From contig JAAEST010000111.1 in the NCBI GenBank assembly GCA_024229115.1, forward strand, positions 42,659 through 106,658: 64,000 nucleotides of DNA, written 5' to 3'. This stretch comes from Oligoflexia bacterium. Its GTDB lineage: Bacteria > Bdellovibrionota > Bacteriovoracia > Bacteriovoracales > Bacteriovoracaceae. The position numbers were made by a program, and so were the translations under genes. Shown here piece by piece: positions 1 through 7,805 of this stretch (positions within the stretch are counted from its first letter, which is position 1; each line of letters starts with the position of its first letter). Below the pieces are notes generated by a model. The model was not told where the DNA came from, ran no database searches, and was given only the letters and a program-made list of their open reading frames with translations.

Positions 1-693
1 AACAATACAATGATCTTTTGTATTGAACATAAATGTTCCATGACGATTTTCCAAAATAGGAAAACCTTTATGAGGAGACTCTTCTGAGTTACCAAGTACC
101 TCGATACTCTCCGTATCATCAAATTCATTAAATAAAGGCTTCACAAGCGATCTTGGTGTATAGAAAAGAAGAATCTTACCAAGGGCCAGTAGTTCTATTT
201 CAATTAAGTTTTCTCTAAGTAAATCAACAAAGCCTAGAAGCCTTTCAAAAGGAATCTCAAGTGAAAGAACAACTCTTTCAAGCTTTCCTTCTTTAATCTT
301 CTGGGCATGCTCTACCCAGTAGCTAAGACCAGCTACATTATGATTACCTTGTTCTAAAATTAATTGAATAGGAAGCTCTAAGCTTGTCATTGCATATTGA
401 AAAGCACCAGCATCCTGAACTCTAATAGCATCATATAATGACCAATCAATAAGCTCTAAAAATCGAAGAGTGCTATCAAAGAGATTCTCCGTCATCAGAA
501 TATCCCACTGAAGAAAGACCTTCTTTCCATGCTGCTTTAACTTCGAAGCAAGCGTATTCACGCTCTTGATATCAAGAGTTCCCAGACGACTTAGTTCTTT
601 AGGAGCGAGAATAACTTCTTCGATCCCAGAACCTTTTTCTGAGAATAATATATTAAGCTGATTTTCATTTTCTAGAGTAAAGATCTTCTTCAT
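1..693 (-). CDS. U32 family protein, TrhP1-like (partial, 3' end outside window)
   Basis: Open reading frame from the ATG at 693-691 with no stop to the window edge (231 codons). The start overlaps the stop of the upstream U32 gene in an ATGA, so the two are translationally coupled. The fragment reads as the TIM-barrel part of a U32 protein (segments such as LDIKSVNTLASKL and DAIRVQDAGAFQYAM) and lacks the cysteine cluster of its partner. Firmicutes also use a short and a long U32 protein together (TrhP1/TrhP2) for prephenate-dependent 5-hydroxylation of U34 in tRNA. A matching role here is inferred from the pairing, not from residues seen. It could instead be a UbiV-like partner. Confidence 0.7.
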   Translation of the reverse strand, partial: MKKIFTLENENQLNILFSEKGSGIEEVILAPKELSRLGTLDIKSVNTLASKLKQHGKKVFLQWDILMTENLFDSTLRFLELIDWSLYDAIRVQDAGAFQYAMTSLELPIQLILEQGNHNVAGLSYWVEHAQKIKEGKLERVVLSLEIPFERLLGFVDLLRENLIEIELLALGKILLFYTPRSLVKPLFNEFDDTESIEVLGNSEESPHKGFPILENRHGTFMFNTKDHCIV

Positions 694-1931
694 GGATTCA
701 TCCTTACTCTTAAAAGATTATATGTTTGTGCTTGTTCAATTGCTGGAAGTTTTAAAATCATTCCTGGCCGAGTCTTTGGAAGTACCTCGCCAGAAGCATC
801 AAGCAATTGATCAGGTCGTACAATGATATTTTCACCTTGGAAGGGAATGACTTCCAGATGATCATTTGTTGTAAATGGTGAGCGTATTTCAACTAAGGTA
901 TAGTCACTTGCCGTCTCAAGAACAACTCCCCCTACCACATAGTCATTATCACTATGCTCTCTTTCATCAAAGATTGAGTTGGCTCCGGCAGGATCAACAA
1001 GACTGGCCTGCGTATAATCACGATGACCTACTTTTCTTAATTCAGCTTCCCAATTTTCTAATTGGTCACTTAAGAAGTTTCCGTGTTCTCGATATTGATT
1101 AAGAGCTTGAGAATAAACCTTAGAAATTGTTCCCACATAGTGATGAGTCTTCATACGTCCTTCGACTTTTAGACTATCAATACCAGCGTCGATGAAATCT
1201 TGAAGAACTCTAATCCCTTCTAGATCTTTTGAACTCATAAAGAAGGCATTCTTATATTCCTCACTTCCCTTTGGTGCTAGTGAGTATTCAAAACGACAAG
1301 AGTGTGCACAACCACCACGATTAGAATCACGTCCTTGAGTATAATTTGAGATCACGCAGTTTCCAGAATAGGCCATACACATTGATCCGTGGACAAACAT
1401 TTCTAATTCAATATCAACATTATCTTTGATTCTCTTTGCTTCTGAAATGGCCACTTCCCGACCGAGAACAATTCTCTTTACTCCTTGCTCTTTCCAGAAC
1501 ATGGCCGATTGAGAGTTAAGACAGCTGGCCTGTGTTGATAAATGAACGATAAGGTCTGAATGTCTACGAACTGTTTGAACGACTCCTAAGTCAGAACAAA
1601 TAACAGCATCCACCCCAATTTCTTCTAATAATTTTAAAAATTCTGGTAGTTCATTGAGTTCAGAATCATGGAGAAAAGAATTGAGAACCACATAGACGAG
1701 CTTGCCACGATCATGGGCAAACTTTAGGGCCTCTCTTAATTCTTCTTCATTGAAATTATCAGCAGCACTTCTGAGGCCGAACTTCTGTCCTCCAAGATAA
1801 CAGGCATCCGCCCCATACCACATGGCGATCTTCAGTTTTTCCAAACTGCCAGCAGGACTTAGTAATTCTGGTACCCAATTTGACACAGCGCAACCTTTAT
1901 AAAAATCAATACCCTGTGTTTTAACTAACAA
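690..1931 (-). CDS. trhP: U32 family tRNA hydroxylation protein, TrhP (YegQ/YrrO) family
   Basis: 413 residues. The N-terminal U32 signature PELLSPAGSLEKLKIA is followed by YGADACYLGGQ, the Cys-bearing core FVHGSMCMAYSGNC and RGGCAHSCRFEYS (four Cys, probable Fe-S ligands), and the C-terminal beta domain typical of YegQ (VEIRSPFTTNDHLEVIP). The family hydroxylates U34 of tRNAs using prephenate. Start is TTG at 1931 behind AAAGGA; an internal GTG a few codons later is the alternative. Length fits the family (about 410-450). It lies head-to-head with the SGNH-like gene, 23 bp between starts, and overlaps the next U32 gene by 4 nt. Confidence 0.85.
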   Translation of the reverse strand: MLVKTQGIDFYKGCAVSNWVPELLSPAGSLEKLKIAMWYGADACYLGGQKFGLRSAADNFNEEELREALKFAHDRGKLVYVVLNSFLHDSELNELPEFLKLLEEIGVDAVICSDLGVVQTVRRHSDLIVHLSTQASCLNSQSAMFWKEQGVKRIVLGREVAISEAKRIKDNVDIELEMFVHGSMCMAYSGNCVISNYTQGRDSNRGGCAHSCRFEYSLAPKGSEEYKNAFFMSSKDLEGIRVLQDFIDAGIDSLKVEGRMKTHHYVGTISKVYSQALNQYREHGNFLSDQLENWEAELRKVGHRDYTQASLVDPAGANSIFDEREHSDNDYVVGGVVLETASDYTLVEIRSPFTTNDHLEVIPFQGENIIVRPDQLLDASGEVLPKTRPGMILKLPAIEQAQTYNLLRVRMNP

Positions 1932-1954
1932 TGTTTTCCTTTACAATATAAGGA

Positions 1955-3085
1955 GTGAAAAAATTACTTAAAATCCTGGTCTTTTTGGCCATTTCTTTTG
2001 CTGGATCGCTTGTTTATCTCAAGTACACGAGTACGCGAACTAGCGTCCTGCCATTGCCATATTATTTCGCGAAATCCTATAAACAAGACATAGCGAGCAC
2101 CAAAGCCGCTGAAGCGGATATTCTTCTAGTTGGTGATCGCATGGCCAAGAGTTTTAATCGTGGTCTCAATCAAATGATTCCAAGACTTAGCGAGAACCTG
2201 AAAGAACCTTTAAAGGTCTATGATTGGTCAACTGATGGAGAAGGAATTCATCGCACCCTGGCCAAAATTAAAAGTTTAGATACTCTCCCAACACTTATTA
2301 TCTACCTTGGCGGTACTCAAGAATTCTACGAAAAAACTTTTAATCCTAAAGACGTAAAAAGAATTCTACATAACTTTAACGTCTACAATGACGATAAAAA
2401 GGCCTCTCTCATAATGGCCTTTCCTATCCTTAGTCGTTTTCTCTATGCCGGTGTGGATTATCAAAAACTTGGTGAGAAACCAGTAAAGAGAAAAGAAAAG
2501 ATCGAAGCAGCCGTTACTCAGAATATTATGGAAGGGACTTACAAACTCTTTGAGTACCAATGGATGGACCTTCTCAATCATATTAAATCAAAAGATGGAA
2601 AGATGGTGGTTATCACTCCACCTATCAATCTTGAAGTTGTACCAAGAAGTGTTTGCGAGAACTCTCAAACTCAGAATATTTTGATTGAGCAAAATCGTAT
2701 TTCAAAATTAATCAAAGAAAAGAGATACAAAGATGCTTTTAAACCAGCAAGTGAACTCAGCAAAATTGCCGTTGGTAATAGTTTAAGCTTTTATCTCTTG
2801 GGAAAAGTACATTTAGGAACAGGTGACTTTCTTAAAGCGAGGCAGGCCTTCTATAAGGCCAATATCTTTGACTGTACCCTATGGCGTGGAAATATTATTT
2901 TTAATAAAATCTTAGTTGAAGAAGCAGAAACAAGAGGCTTCGAGATTATAGACTTTAATTTAATGATTAACAGAAATATTGGAAAGAATGTTCTCTTTTC
3001 AGACAAGATTTATCCTCAGGAACTTTTCTGGGAGATGTTAAATGAAGAGGTCGAAACTAAAATTCGAAGTCTTCTAAAATTGTGA
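1955..3085 (+). CDS. membrane-anchored SGNH-like protein with TPR-like segment
   Basis: 376 residues. An N-terminal hydrophobic stretch (residues 4-22) acts as signal or anchor, so the rest should be periplasmic. ILLVGDRMAKSF resembles SGNH block I with Arg where the catalytic Ser normally sits, and TLIIYLGGTQEF resembles a later block; the C-terminus has a DINR/DKIYPQ-like end. Residues about 245-300 (KLIKEKRYKDAF ... LGKVHLGTGDFLKARQAF) look like a TPR. Catalysis is doubtful. The GTG start at 1955 overlaps the only good Shine-Dalgarno, AAGGAG, so the true start is uncertain. Followed after 7 nt by the cyclic-nucleotide protein, probably one transcript. Confidence 0.6.
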   Translation: MKKLLKILVFLAISFAGSLVYLKYTSTRTSVLPLPYYFAKSYKQDIASTKAAEADILLVGDRMAKSFNRGLNQMIPRLSENLKEPLKVYDWSTDGEGIHRTLAKIKSLDTLPTLIIYLGGTQEFYEKTFNPKDVKRILHNFNVYNDDKKASLIMAFPILSRFLYAGVDYQKLGEKPVKRKEKIEAAVTQNIMEGTYKLFEYQWMDLLNHIKSKDGKMVVITPPINLEVVPRSVCENSQTQNILIEQNRISKLIKEKRYKDAFKPASELSKIAVGNSLSFYLLGKVHLGTGDFLKARQAFYKANIFDCTLWRGNIIFNKILVEEAETRGFEIIDFNLMINRNIGKNVLFSDKIYPQELFWEMLNEEVETKIRSLLKL

Positions 3086-3092
3086 GGAAATT

Positions 3093-3554
3093 ATGGGTGA
3101 AAAAAGTTTATCAGGTCCCCTAACTCTAAAACTCGATAAAGATGAAATTATCTGTAGTGCTGGTGAGCATGATCACGACCTCTATATTATTCATAAAGGA
3201 AAACTTCTCGTCTTCGTCAATAACGGAACAAAGATAACACCTCTCGCATTTCTTGGGCCTGGAGAATATATTGGCGAGCTCAGCTTCTTTGATAAAGAGC
3301 CTCGTAGTGCCCATGTTATTTGTGTAGAGCCAAGCACATTAATTAGAATCCCTGTCACAGAGAAAGAAAAACAATTTCCGAGATGGTTAGAAACAATTGC
3401 TATTTCAATTACTCATAAATTAAGAAAGACTGGTGAGTTAGTTAGACAAAAAGGTATTAGAAAACAAAATGTTGAAACGATGAAACCTTTAACTATTGAA
3501 GAACAAAGACACTACTATCAAAAACTACAAGACTATATGGCCGATAATGCTTAA
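3093..3554 (+). CDS. stand-alone cyclic nucleotide-binding domain protein
   Basis: 153 residues forming one CNB (CAP_ED) domain with no DNA-binding or enzymatic part. The phosphate-binding cassette GEYIGELSFFDKEPRSA (about residues 52-68) carries the Glu and Arg expected for cNMP binding. The C-terminal 45 residues are helical and charged. SD AGGAAATT precedes the ATG. It is a paralogue of the protein at 63126-63473 (GELVGEMSFLDNEPRSA). Role is likely as a cNMP-responsive adaptor; partner unknown. A strong intrinsic terminator follows. Confidence 0.85.
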   Translation: MGEKSLSGPLTLKLDKDEIICSAGEHDHDLYIIHKGKLLVFVNNGTKITPLAFLGPGEYIGELSFFDKEPRSAHVICVEPSTLIRIPVTEKEKQFPRWLETIAISITHKLRKTGELVRQKGIRKQNVETMKPLTIEEQRHYYQKLQDYMADNA

Positions 3555-3563
3555 GAATATAGT

Positions 3564-3589
3564 GTAACCGCACCAGTCGGTTACTTTTT
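3564..3589 (+). terminator. intrinsic terminator after CNB gene
   Basis: GTAACCG (3564-3570) and CGGTTAC (3578-3584) form a perfect 7-bp stem with a 7-nt loop, followed by TTTTT. It separates the SGNH/CNB unit from the sigma-54 promoter downstream. Confidence 0.85.
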
Positions 3590-3666
3590 GTCACCCCAGA
3601 ATGACCCAATTTTAAGGAAATTTATTTAAATTTATCCCTTATTTCCCCTTTTGACCCTATCAAAAG

Positions 3667-3682
3667 TTGGCACGCTATTAGC
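3667..3682 (+). promoter_or_regulatory. sigma-54 (RpoN) -24/-12 promoter
   Basis: TTGGCACG-CTAT-TAGC: the -24 element is perfect and the essential GG and GC dinucleotides are exactly 10 nt apart. Start of transcription is expected near 3694, giving a leader of about 56 nt before the GTG of the small lipoprotein. No enhancer site was identified. Confidence 0.7.
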
Positions 3683-3749
3683 AATATATATTAGTAAGCA
3701 AGTTGAGACCAAGGATCGGTCTCTATTTGAGGTATACAAGGAGGTATAT

Positions 3750-3920
3750 GTGAAAAAGAATGTATGGACATTATTTTTTCTACTCACTTTGACTTGGCTA
3801 GTGAGCTCTTGCTCATCGAATTCTGTGGCCAAAGCTCCTCATGACAGTGACAGCGCGAAGAAGTTAAAACTCAACAAACAGGAACAGTTCAGCCACTTTC
3901 GAGGCTTTAGCACTCGATAG
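3750..3920 (+). CDS. 56-residue small lipoprotein
   Basis: Begins at GTG 3750 behind a strong AAGGAGG. The n-region VKKNVW and a hydrophobic core lead to the lipobox LVSSC (Cys at residue 20). The mature part is only about 37 residues, Lys/Ser-rich and hydrophilic (KLKLNKQEQF). A longer in-frame version from 3651 exists, but that ATG lies upstream of the promoter and has no SD. The gene has its own sigma-54 promoter and its own terminator, so it is a monocistronic regulated unit. No homologue recognised; envelope anchoring or signalling is inferred from the lipobox only. Confidence 0.65.
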   Translation: MKKNVWTLFFLLTLTWLVSSCSSNSVAKAPHDSDSAKKLKLNKQEQFSHFRGFSTR

Positions 3921-3942
3921 GAATTCTCTCTCTCTCTGAAGG

Positions 3943-3977
3943 AACAGGAGGCCACGTGGTCTCCTGTTTCCCTTTTT
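3943..3977 (+). terminator. intrinsic terminator of the small lipoprotein gene
   Basis: AACAGGAG-G-CCAC / GTGG-T-CTCCTGTT is a 26-nt near-perfect palindrome (3943-3968) followed by TTTTT at 3973-3977. Confidence 0.85.
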
Positions 3978-4030
3978 CACAAAACTAAAAAATCCGCGCA
4001 AAATCTTTATGTAATTTTTATCACTTATCA

Positions 4031-4060
4031 TTGGCCAACAAGTAATTGGACTCCTATAAA
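4031..4060 (+). promoter_or_regulatory. possible sigma-70-type promoter
   Basis: TTGGCC, 18 nt, TATAAA upstream of the secreted-protein gene. The -10 box overlaps CTCCTA (4051-4056), which also pairs with the SD region TAGGAG (4074-4079), so the element may be read either way. Confidence 0.35.
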
Positions 4061-4085
4061 GTACAAAATTTTTTAGGAGATCCTT

Positions 4086-4472
4086 ATGAAACTTTTTATT
4101 TTAACTGCATTACTTTTAACTAGTTCTGTGACAAGAGCAAATAATCAACCAGTATTCTTTCCTAACAATACTGATTTAAATTCAGGTGTAAAATCTTTTA
4201 TCCAAAAAGTTGTTAATCTTAACTGTAAGAAAGCAATTAGAAGTGGGTCTGTTGAATGGGAGAGCACGGAAGTTATCGTTGATGAATATGATCAAGGGAA
4301 GTTTGACTATTACTATAATGTTAAACTTGTTGTTGATTACAATACAGATCAAATCCCTACAGATGAAATCACACTTTTAGTAGAAGAGTATGACATCGCA
4401 AATCCAAGATTTGAGAAATATTACTTAGAAAGCCTCCAAGCTACTGGAAACGTTTGCGATCTTTACAACTAA
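4086..4472 (+). CDS. secreted hypothetical protein
   Basis: 128 residues. Signal peptide MKLFILTALLLTSSVTRA with likely cleavage before NNQP. The mature domain is acidic and beta-strand-rich with two Cys (NLNCKKA and GNVCDLYN) that could form a disulfide. The SD TTAGGAG sits 6 nt from the ATG. Not recognised as any family. The downstream U32 gene starts 25 nt after the stop, possibly co-transcribed. Confidence 0.7.
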   Translation: MKLFILTALLLTSSVTRANNQPVFFPNNTDLNSGVKSFIQKVVNLNCKKAIRSGSVEWESTEVIVDEYDQGKFDYYYNVKLVVDYNTDQIPTDEITLLVEEYDIANPRFEKYYLESLQATGNVCDLYN

Positions 4473-4497
4473 GTAATTGAGTGGCACATATAACCTT

Positions 4498-6984
4498 ATG
4501 AAATCTAATCATAAGGGCCTAAAGAAGCCGGAACTCCTCCTCCCTGTGGGGACTAAAGAAATGTGTCTCGCTGCCATTCATAATGGGGCTGATGCGGTCT
4601 ATATGGGAGTTCCTAGCTTCAATGCACGAGGAAGAACGACAGATTTCACGATTGAAGAGCTAAAGGAGCTGATTGAGCTTTGTCATCTCTATGATGTGAA
4701 GGTACTACTGGCCTTTAATGTTCTCATTTTTGAAGAAGAATTAGATTACTGTCTTGAAGTTCTCAATGAAATTATTCCTCTAAATCCTGATGCTTTTATT
4801 GTTCAAGACCTTGGCCTCGTTAAATTGATTAAAGAAATTTGCCCTGAACAGGTTGTCCACGCTTCAACCCAAATGACGATTACCAATGCTCACGCCATTG
4901 AATTCCTAGACGATCTTGATATCAAAAGATTTGTTTTAGGAAGAGAAGTTTCTTTAAAAGAAATAGAAAAAGTAAAAGAAAGAACAGATAAAGAAATTGA
5001 AGTCTTTGTTCATGGTGCTCTCTGTGTCGCCTACTCTGGACAATGTCTTACCTCAGAATCACTGGGTGGAAGAAGTGCCAATCGAGGTCAATGTGCTCAA
5101 TCCTGTCGTTTTGAATATGACCTTATTGTTGATGGTGAAAAATATAATACTAATAATCGCAACTATCTTGTAAGCCCTCAGGATCTCTGTGGACTGAATG
5201 AAATTGAAAAACTCACTCAACTCCAAGTAGACTGTCTAAAAGTTGAAGGCCGCTTAAAAGGACCAGACTATGTTGCCGCATGTGCTAGTTCTTATCGTCA
5301 AGAGCTAGACAAGATGACTGATCAAAAGTCTCGTGCTCAGAATTTTCAAAAGATTGAGAAATCATTTTCTCGTGGTTATTTCTCAGGATGGCTACATGGA
5401 GTTGATCATCAGAAACTTGTTGAAGGTAGTTATGGAAACCATCGAGGTCCGCTAGCTGGAATTGTAGAAAATATTACAGGTCAAACAATTTGGCTTAAGA
5501 GCAATCTAGAACTAAATCCTGGAATGGGCCTTATCATTACCAATCCTAAGATATCGACATCAAATTTTGAACTTGGTGCTAATATTTATGAAACAAAACA
5601 AAAAAAGGACCAAATAGGCATAACCGTTGCTAAACATATTGATCTTTCAAAAGTTCAAAAAGGAATGAGAGTCTTCATAAATAAAGACCCTAATAATACA
5701 AAGGATCTTGAAAAGAGCTTTACCGATAAAACATTACTGAAGAGAATGCCGGTAAATATTGAAGTTTATGCCAAGTTAGATGAGCCGCTAAGAATTGTTT
5801 ACCAAGATTTTCAAGGTCATACAGCTGAGCTCTTAGGTGAAGAAGTTCAAGCTTCTCAAAAACGACCGACTCTCAAAGAAGATATTGAAAAAGAATTATC
5901 AAAGCTCTCAACGACTTGTTTTTATCTCGATAAGATAGAATTTGAGACTGATGAAAATATCTTTATTTCGAATAAAGAACTTAAAACGTTAAGGCAGCAG
6001 GCCATCAAAGATCTTTATCAGTTAAGAATTCAAAGACCTAGCAAAGATATAAGAACTTACAATTTTACTGAACTAGAAGACATAGATAATAATATTGAGA
6101 GTAAGGCCAATGTACTTATTAGAAATACAAATCAACTGCAATCATTTTTAAATCACGTTCAAGACATAGAAACTATAAAGTATATCATTCTTGATTATGA
6201 ATTTGGGAAAGACTATGCGGCAGATATTGAAAGAGTAAGAGCGAAAGGACTTTCGGTCGCCATCGCAACGACACGTATACTCAAACCAAATGAATATCAT
6301 CATCTCAAAGTTCTTATCCGTCTTAATCCAGATGCCATTCTCGTCAGAAACCTAGGGGCCATCAATTTTCTGAGAGAAAATAACTATCAAGGAGATCTCT
6401 TTGGAGATTTTTCATTGAATGTGAGTAATTCATTAAGCTACGAATACTTAAGTAAAAAAGGCTTAAGCTCTCTTTGCTTAAGCTATGATCTCAATGCTAA
6501 GCAGATATCAAACTTAATTGCTCATTGTAACCCTAGTAAATTAGAAATTACTATTCATCAGTATATGCCTGAGTTTCATATGGAGCATTGTGTATTTGCT
6601 GCTTTTTTAAGTAACGGTAGTAGCTTTAAAGACTGTGGTAAACCATGTGAAGAACATAAAGTGGAACTTAAAGACCCTTATGGAAATTTTCATACACTTG
6701 CTGCTGATCAAGAATGTCGAAATACTCTCTTTAAGAACTCTCCTCAAGCGGCCATCTCTTCTTTAAAAGGTTGGATTGATAATGGAGTTTCTCATTTTCG
6801 TATTGAAGGTTTAAATGAATCGGGTGAAGAACTCGCTCGTAAGTATGATCTCTATGCAAGCTTCATTAATGACCTTATTGATGAAGATGAATTAAAAGAT
6901 AAACTCAATGTTCTAGAGAAATTTGGAGTTACTGAAGGCCAACTTCTTTTCAATGATAACTACCAAGATAGAAAACAATTCTAG
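4498..6984 (+). CDS. long U32 family protein, RlhA-like (23S rRNA C2501 hydroxylation family)
   Basis: 828 residues from ATG 4498. N-terminal U32 domain (PELLLPVGTKEMCLAAI, then FVHGALCVAYSGQC and RGQCAQSCRFEYD, four Cys), a middle DUF3656-type region, and a C-terminal second U32-like half ending with HCVFAAFLSNG, DCGKPCEEHKVEL, DQECRNTLF and HFRIEGLN. The known family member RlhA is about 650 residues; this duplicated form is longer. An in-frame TTG at 4477 is an alternative start, and neither has a convincing SD. The stop interlocks with that of rluE in the sequence CTAG. RNA hydroxylation is inferred from the family. Confidence 0.75.
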   Translation: MKSNHKGLKKPELLLPVGTKEMCLAAIHNGADAVYMGVPSFNARGRTTDFTIEELKELIELCHLYDVKVLLAFNVLIFEEELDYCLEVLNEIIPLNPDAFIVQDLGLVKLIKEICPEQVVHASTQMTITNAHAIEFLDDLDIKRFVLGREVSLKEIEKVKERTDKEIEVFVHGALCVAYSGQCLTSESLGGRSANRGQCAQSCRFEYDLIVDGEKYNTNNRNYLVSPQDLCGLNEIEKLTQLQVDCLKVEGRLKGPDYVAACASSYRQELDKMTDQKSRAQNFQKIEKSFSRGYFSGWLHGVDHQKLVEGSYGNHRGPLAGIVENITGQTIWLKSNLELNPGMGLIITNPKISTSNFELGANIYETKQKKDQIGITVAKHIDLSKVQKGMRVFINKDPNNTKDLEKSFTDKTLLKRMPVNIEVYAKLDEPLRIVYQDFQGHTAELLGEEVQASQKRPTLKEDIEKELSKLSTTCFYLDKIEFETDENIFISNKELKTLRQQAIKDLYQLRIQRPSKDIRTYNFTELEDIDNNIESKANVLIRNTNQLQSFLNHVQDIETIKYIILDYEFGKDYAADIERVRAKGLSVAIATTRILKPNEYHHLKVLIRLNPDAILVRNLGAINFLRENNYQGDLFGDFSLNVSNSLSYEYLSKKGLSSLCLSYDLNAKQISNLIAHCNPSKLEITIHQYMPEFHMEHCVFAAFLSNGSSFKDCGKPCEEHKVELKDPYGNFHTLAADQECRNTLFKNSPQAAISSLKGWIDNGVSHFRIEGLNESGEELARKYDLYASFINDLIDEDELKDKLNVLEKFGVTEGQLLFNDNYQDRKQF

Positions 6985-7529
6985 AGAATATCTGACTTCT
7001 TTACTTCTCTATACTCACCAGGTTTTAGATTCCCGAGATTAAGTTTACCAATCGCTACTCGAATAAGTCTCAGTGTTGGAAATCCAATGGCCGCAGTCAT
7101 TCTCCTTACTTGCCTATTCTTTCCTTCCGTCAATTTAATCTCTAACCAACATGTTGGGATATTCTTACGTTCTCTTATAGGAGGATCACGATCAAAGACT
7201 TTTGGTTCTGGTTCCAAAATCTTCACCTGACAGGGTTTTGTCTTATAACCTTTAATAACAACTCCCCGAGAGAGCTTTTCAAGGTCTTTTTTTTCGGGAA
7301 TCTTTTCAACTTGTACCCAATATATTTTTTCTTTATCGTTCTTTGGATCAGTCACCTTTTTTATAAAAGGACCATCATTAGTAAGAAGTAAAAGTCCCTC
7401 ACTATCTTTATCTAGTCTTCCAGCCGCATAAACTTCACTAGGAAGATTATACTCACTAAGAGTTACTCCTTCTCCGGTAAACTGACTGACACAATTAAAG
7501 GGTTTATAAAAGGCTATATATTTCATCAT
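6981..7529 (-). CDS. rluE: 23S rRNA pseudouridine synthase RluE family
   Basis: 182 residues, close to RluE along its whole length. Has KYIAFYKPF at the start, catalytic-Asp motif AAGRLDKDSEGLLLL, the RluE-type DRDPPIRERKNIPTCW, and the C-terminal GKNRQVRRMTAAIGFPTLRL. The family isomerises one uridine of 23S rRNA (U2457 in E. coli). There is no N-terminal S4 domain, as in RluE. Two adjacent ATGs at 7529 and 7526 serve as start; SD is weak. Tail-to-tail overlap of 4 nt with the U32 gene. Confidence 0.9.
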   Translation of the reverse strand: MMKYIAFYKPFNCVSQFTGEGVTLSEYNLPSEVYAAGRLDKDSEGLLLLTNDGPFIKKVTDPKNDKEKIYWVQVEKIPEKKDLEKLSRGVVIKGYKTKPCQVKILEPEPKVFDRDPPIRERKNIPTCWLEIKLTEGKNRQVRRMTAAIGFPTLRLIRVAIGKLNLGNLKPGEYREVKKSDIL

Positions 7530-7565
7530 TAATTACATTATAACTAAATAAGCTATAATAGGTAT

Positions 7566-7805
7566 ATGTATTATATTACAACTGATTTAAACGACGGCCA
7601 CTATTACATAGCACCGCTTGGAAAAGTAAGTGATCCCTACCTCATTCGCTTTGCTAAAAGATATCAAGCCGATGACTATTTGAAGAAGTTAATTGCGGGC
7701 ATAAAAAAAGATCCTCTCAAGGATCCAAACATCTATAAGTTTATTGAAAAAATCACTGACCCTAGTTTCCCAGGGTCAGTAAATATTTACGAAACTAAGA
7801 ACTAG
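7566..7805 (+). CDS. 79-residue hypothetical protein
   Basis: Small soluble protein starting with [19 protein letters not shown], tyrosine-rich at the N-terminus with a central amphipathic helix ([18 protein letters not shown]). A modest SD-like AGG lies 5 nt before the ATG. It is divergent from rluE and its stop interlocks with that of mdh in CTAG. Not recognised. Clean codon use and the exact stop overlap argue that it is real. Confidence 0.6.
   Translation: MYYITTDLNDGHYYIAPLGKVSDPYLIRFAKRYQADDYLKKLIAGIKKDPLKDPNIYKFIEKITDPSFPGSVNIYETKN

Noticed and set aside
3539..3546. GCCGATAA as a second sigma-28 promoter at the end of the CNB gene
   Set aside because: No -35-like TAAA at the right distance and a terminator follows at once.
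3651..3749. Longer version of the small lipoprotein
   Set aside because: Its ATG lies before the sigma-54 promoter and lacks an SD; the GTG at 3750 has AAGGAGG and begins a correct lipoprotein signal.
3926..3937. TC dinucleotide run as a phase-variation tract
   Set aside because: Lies after the lipoprotein stop and before the terminator, so it would not switch a frame or promoter.
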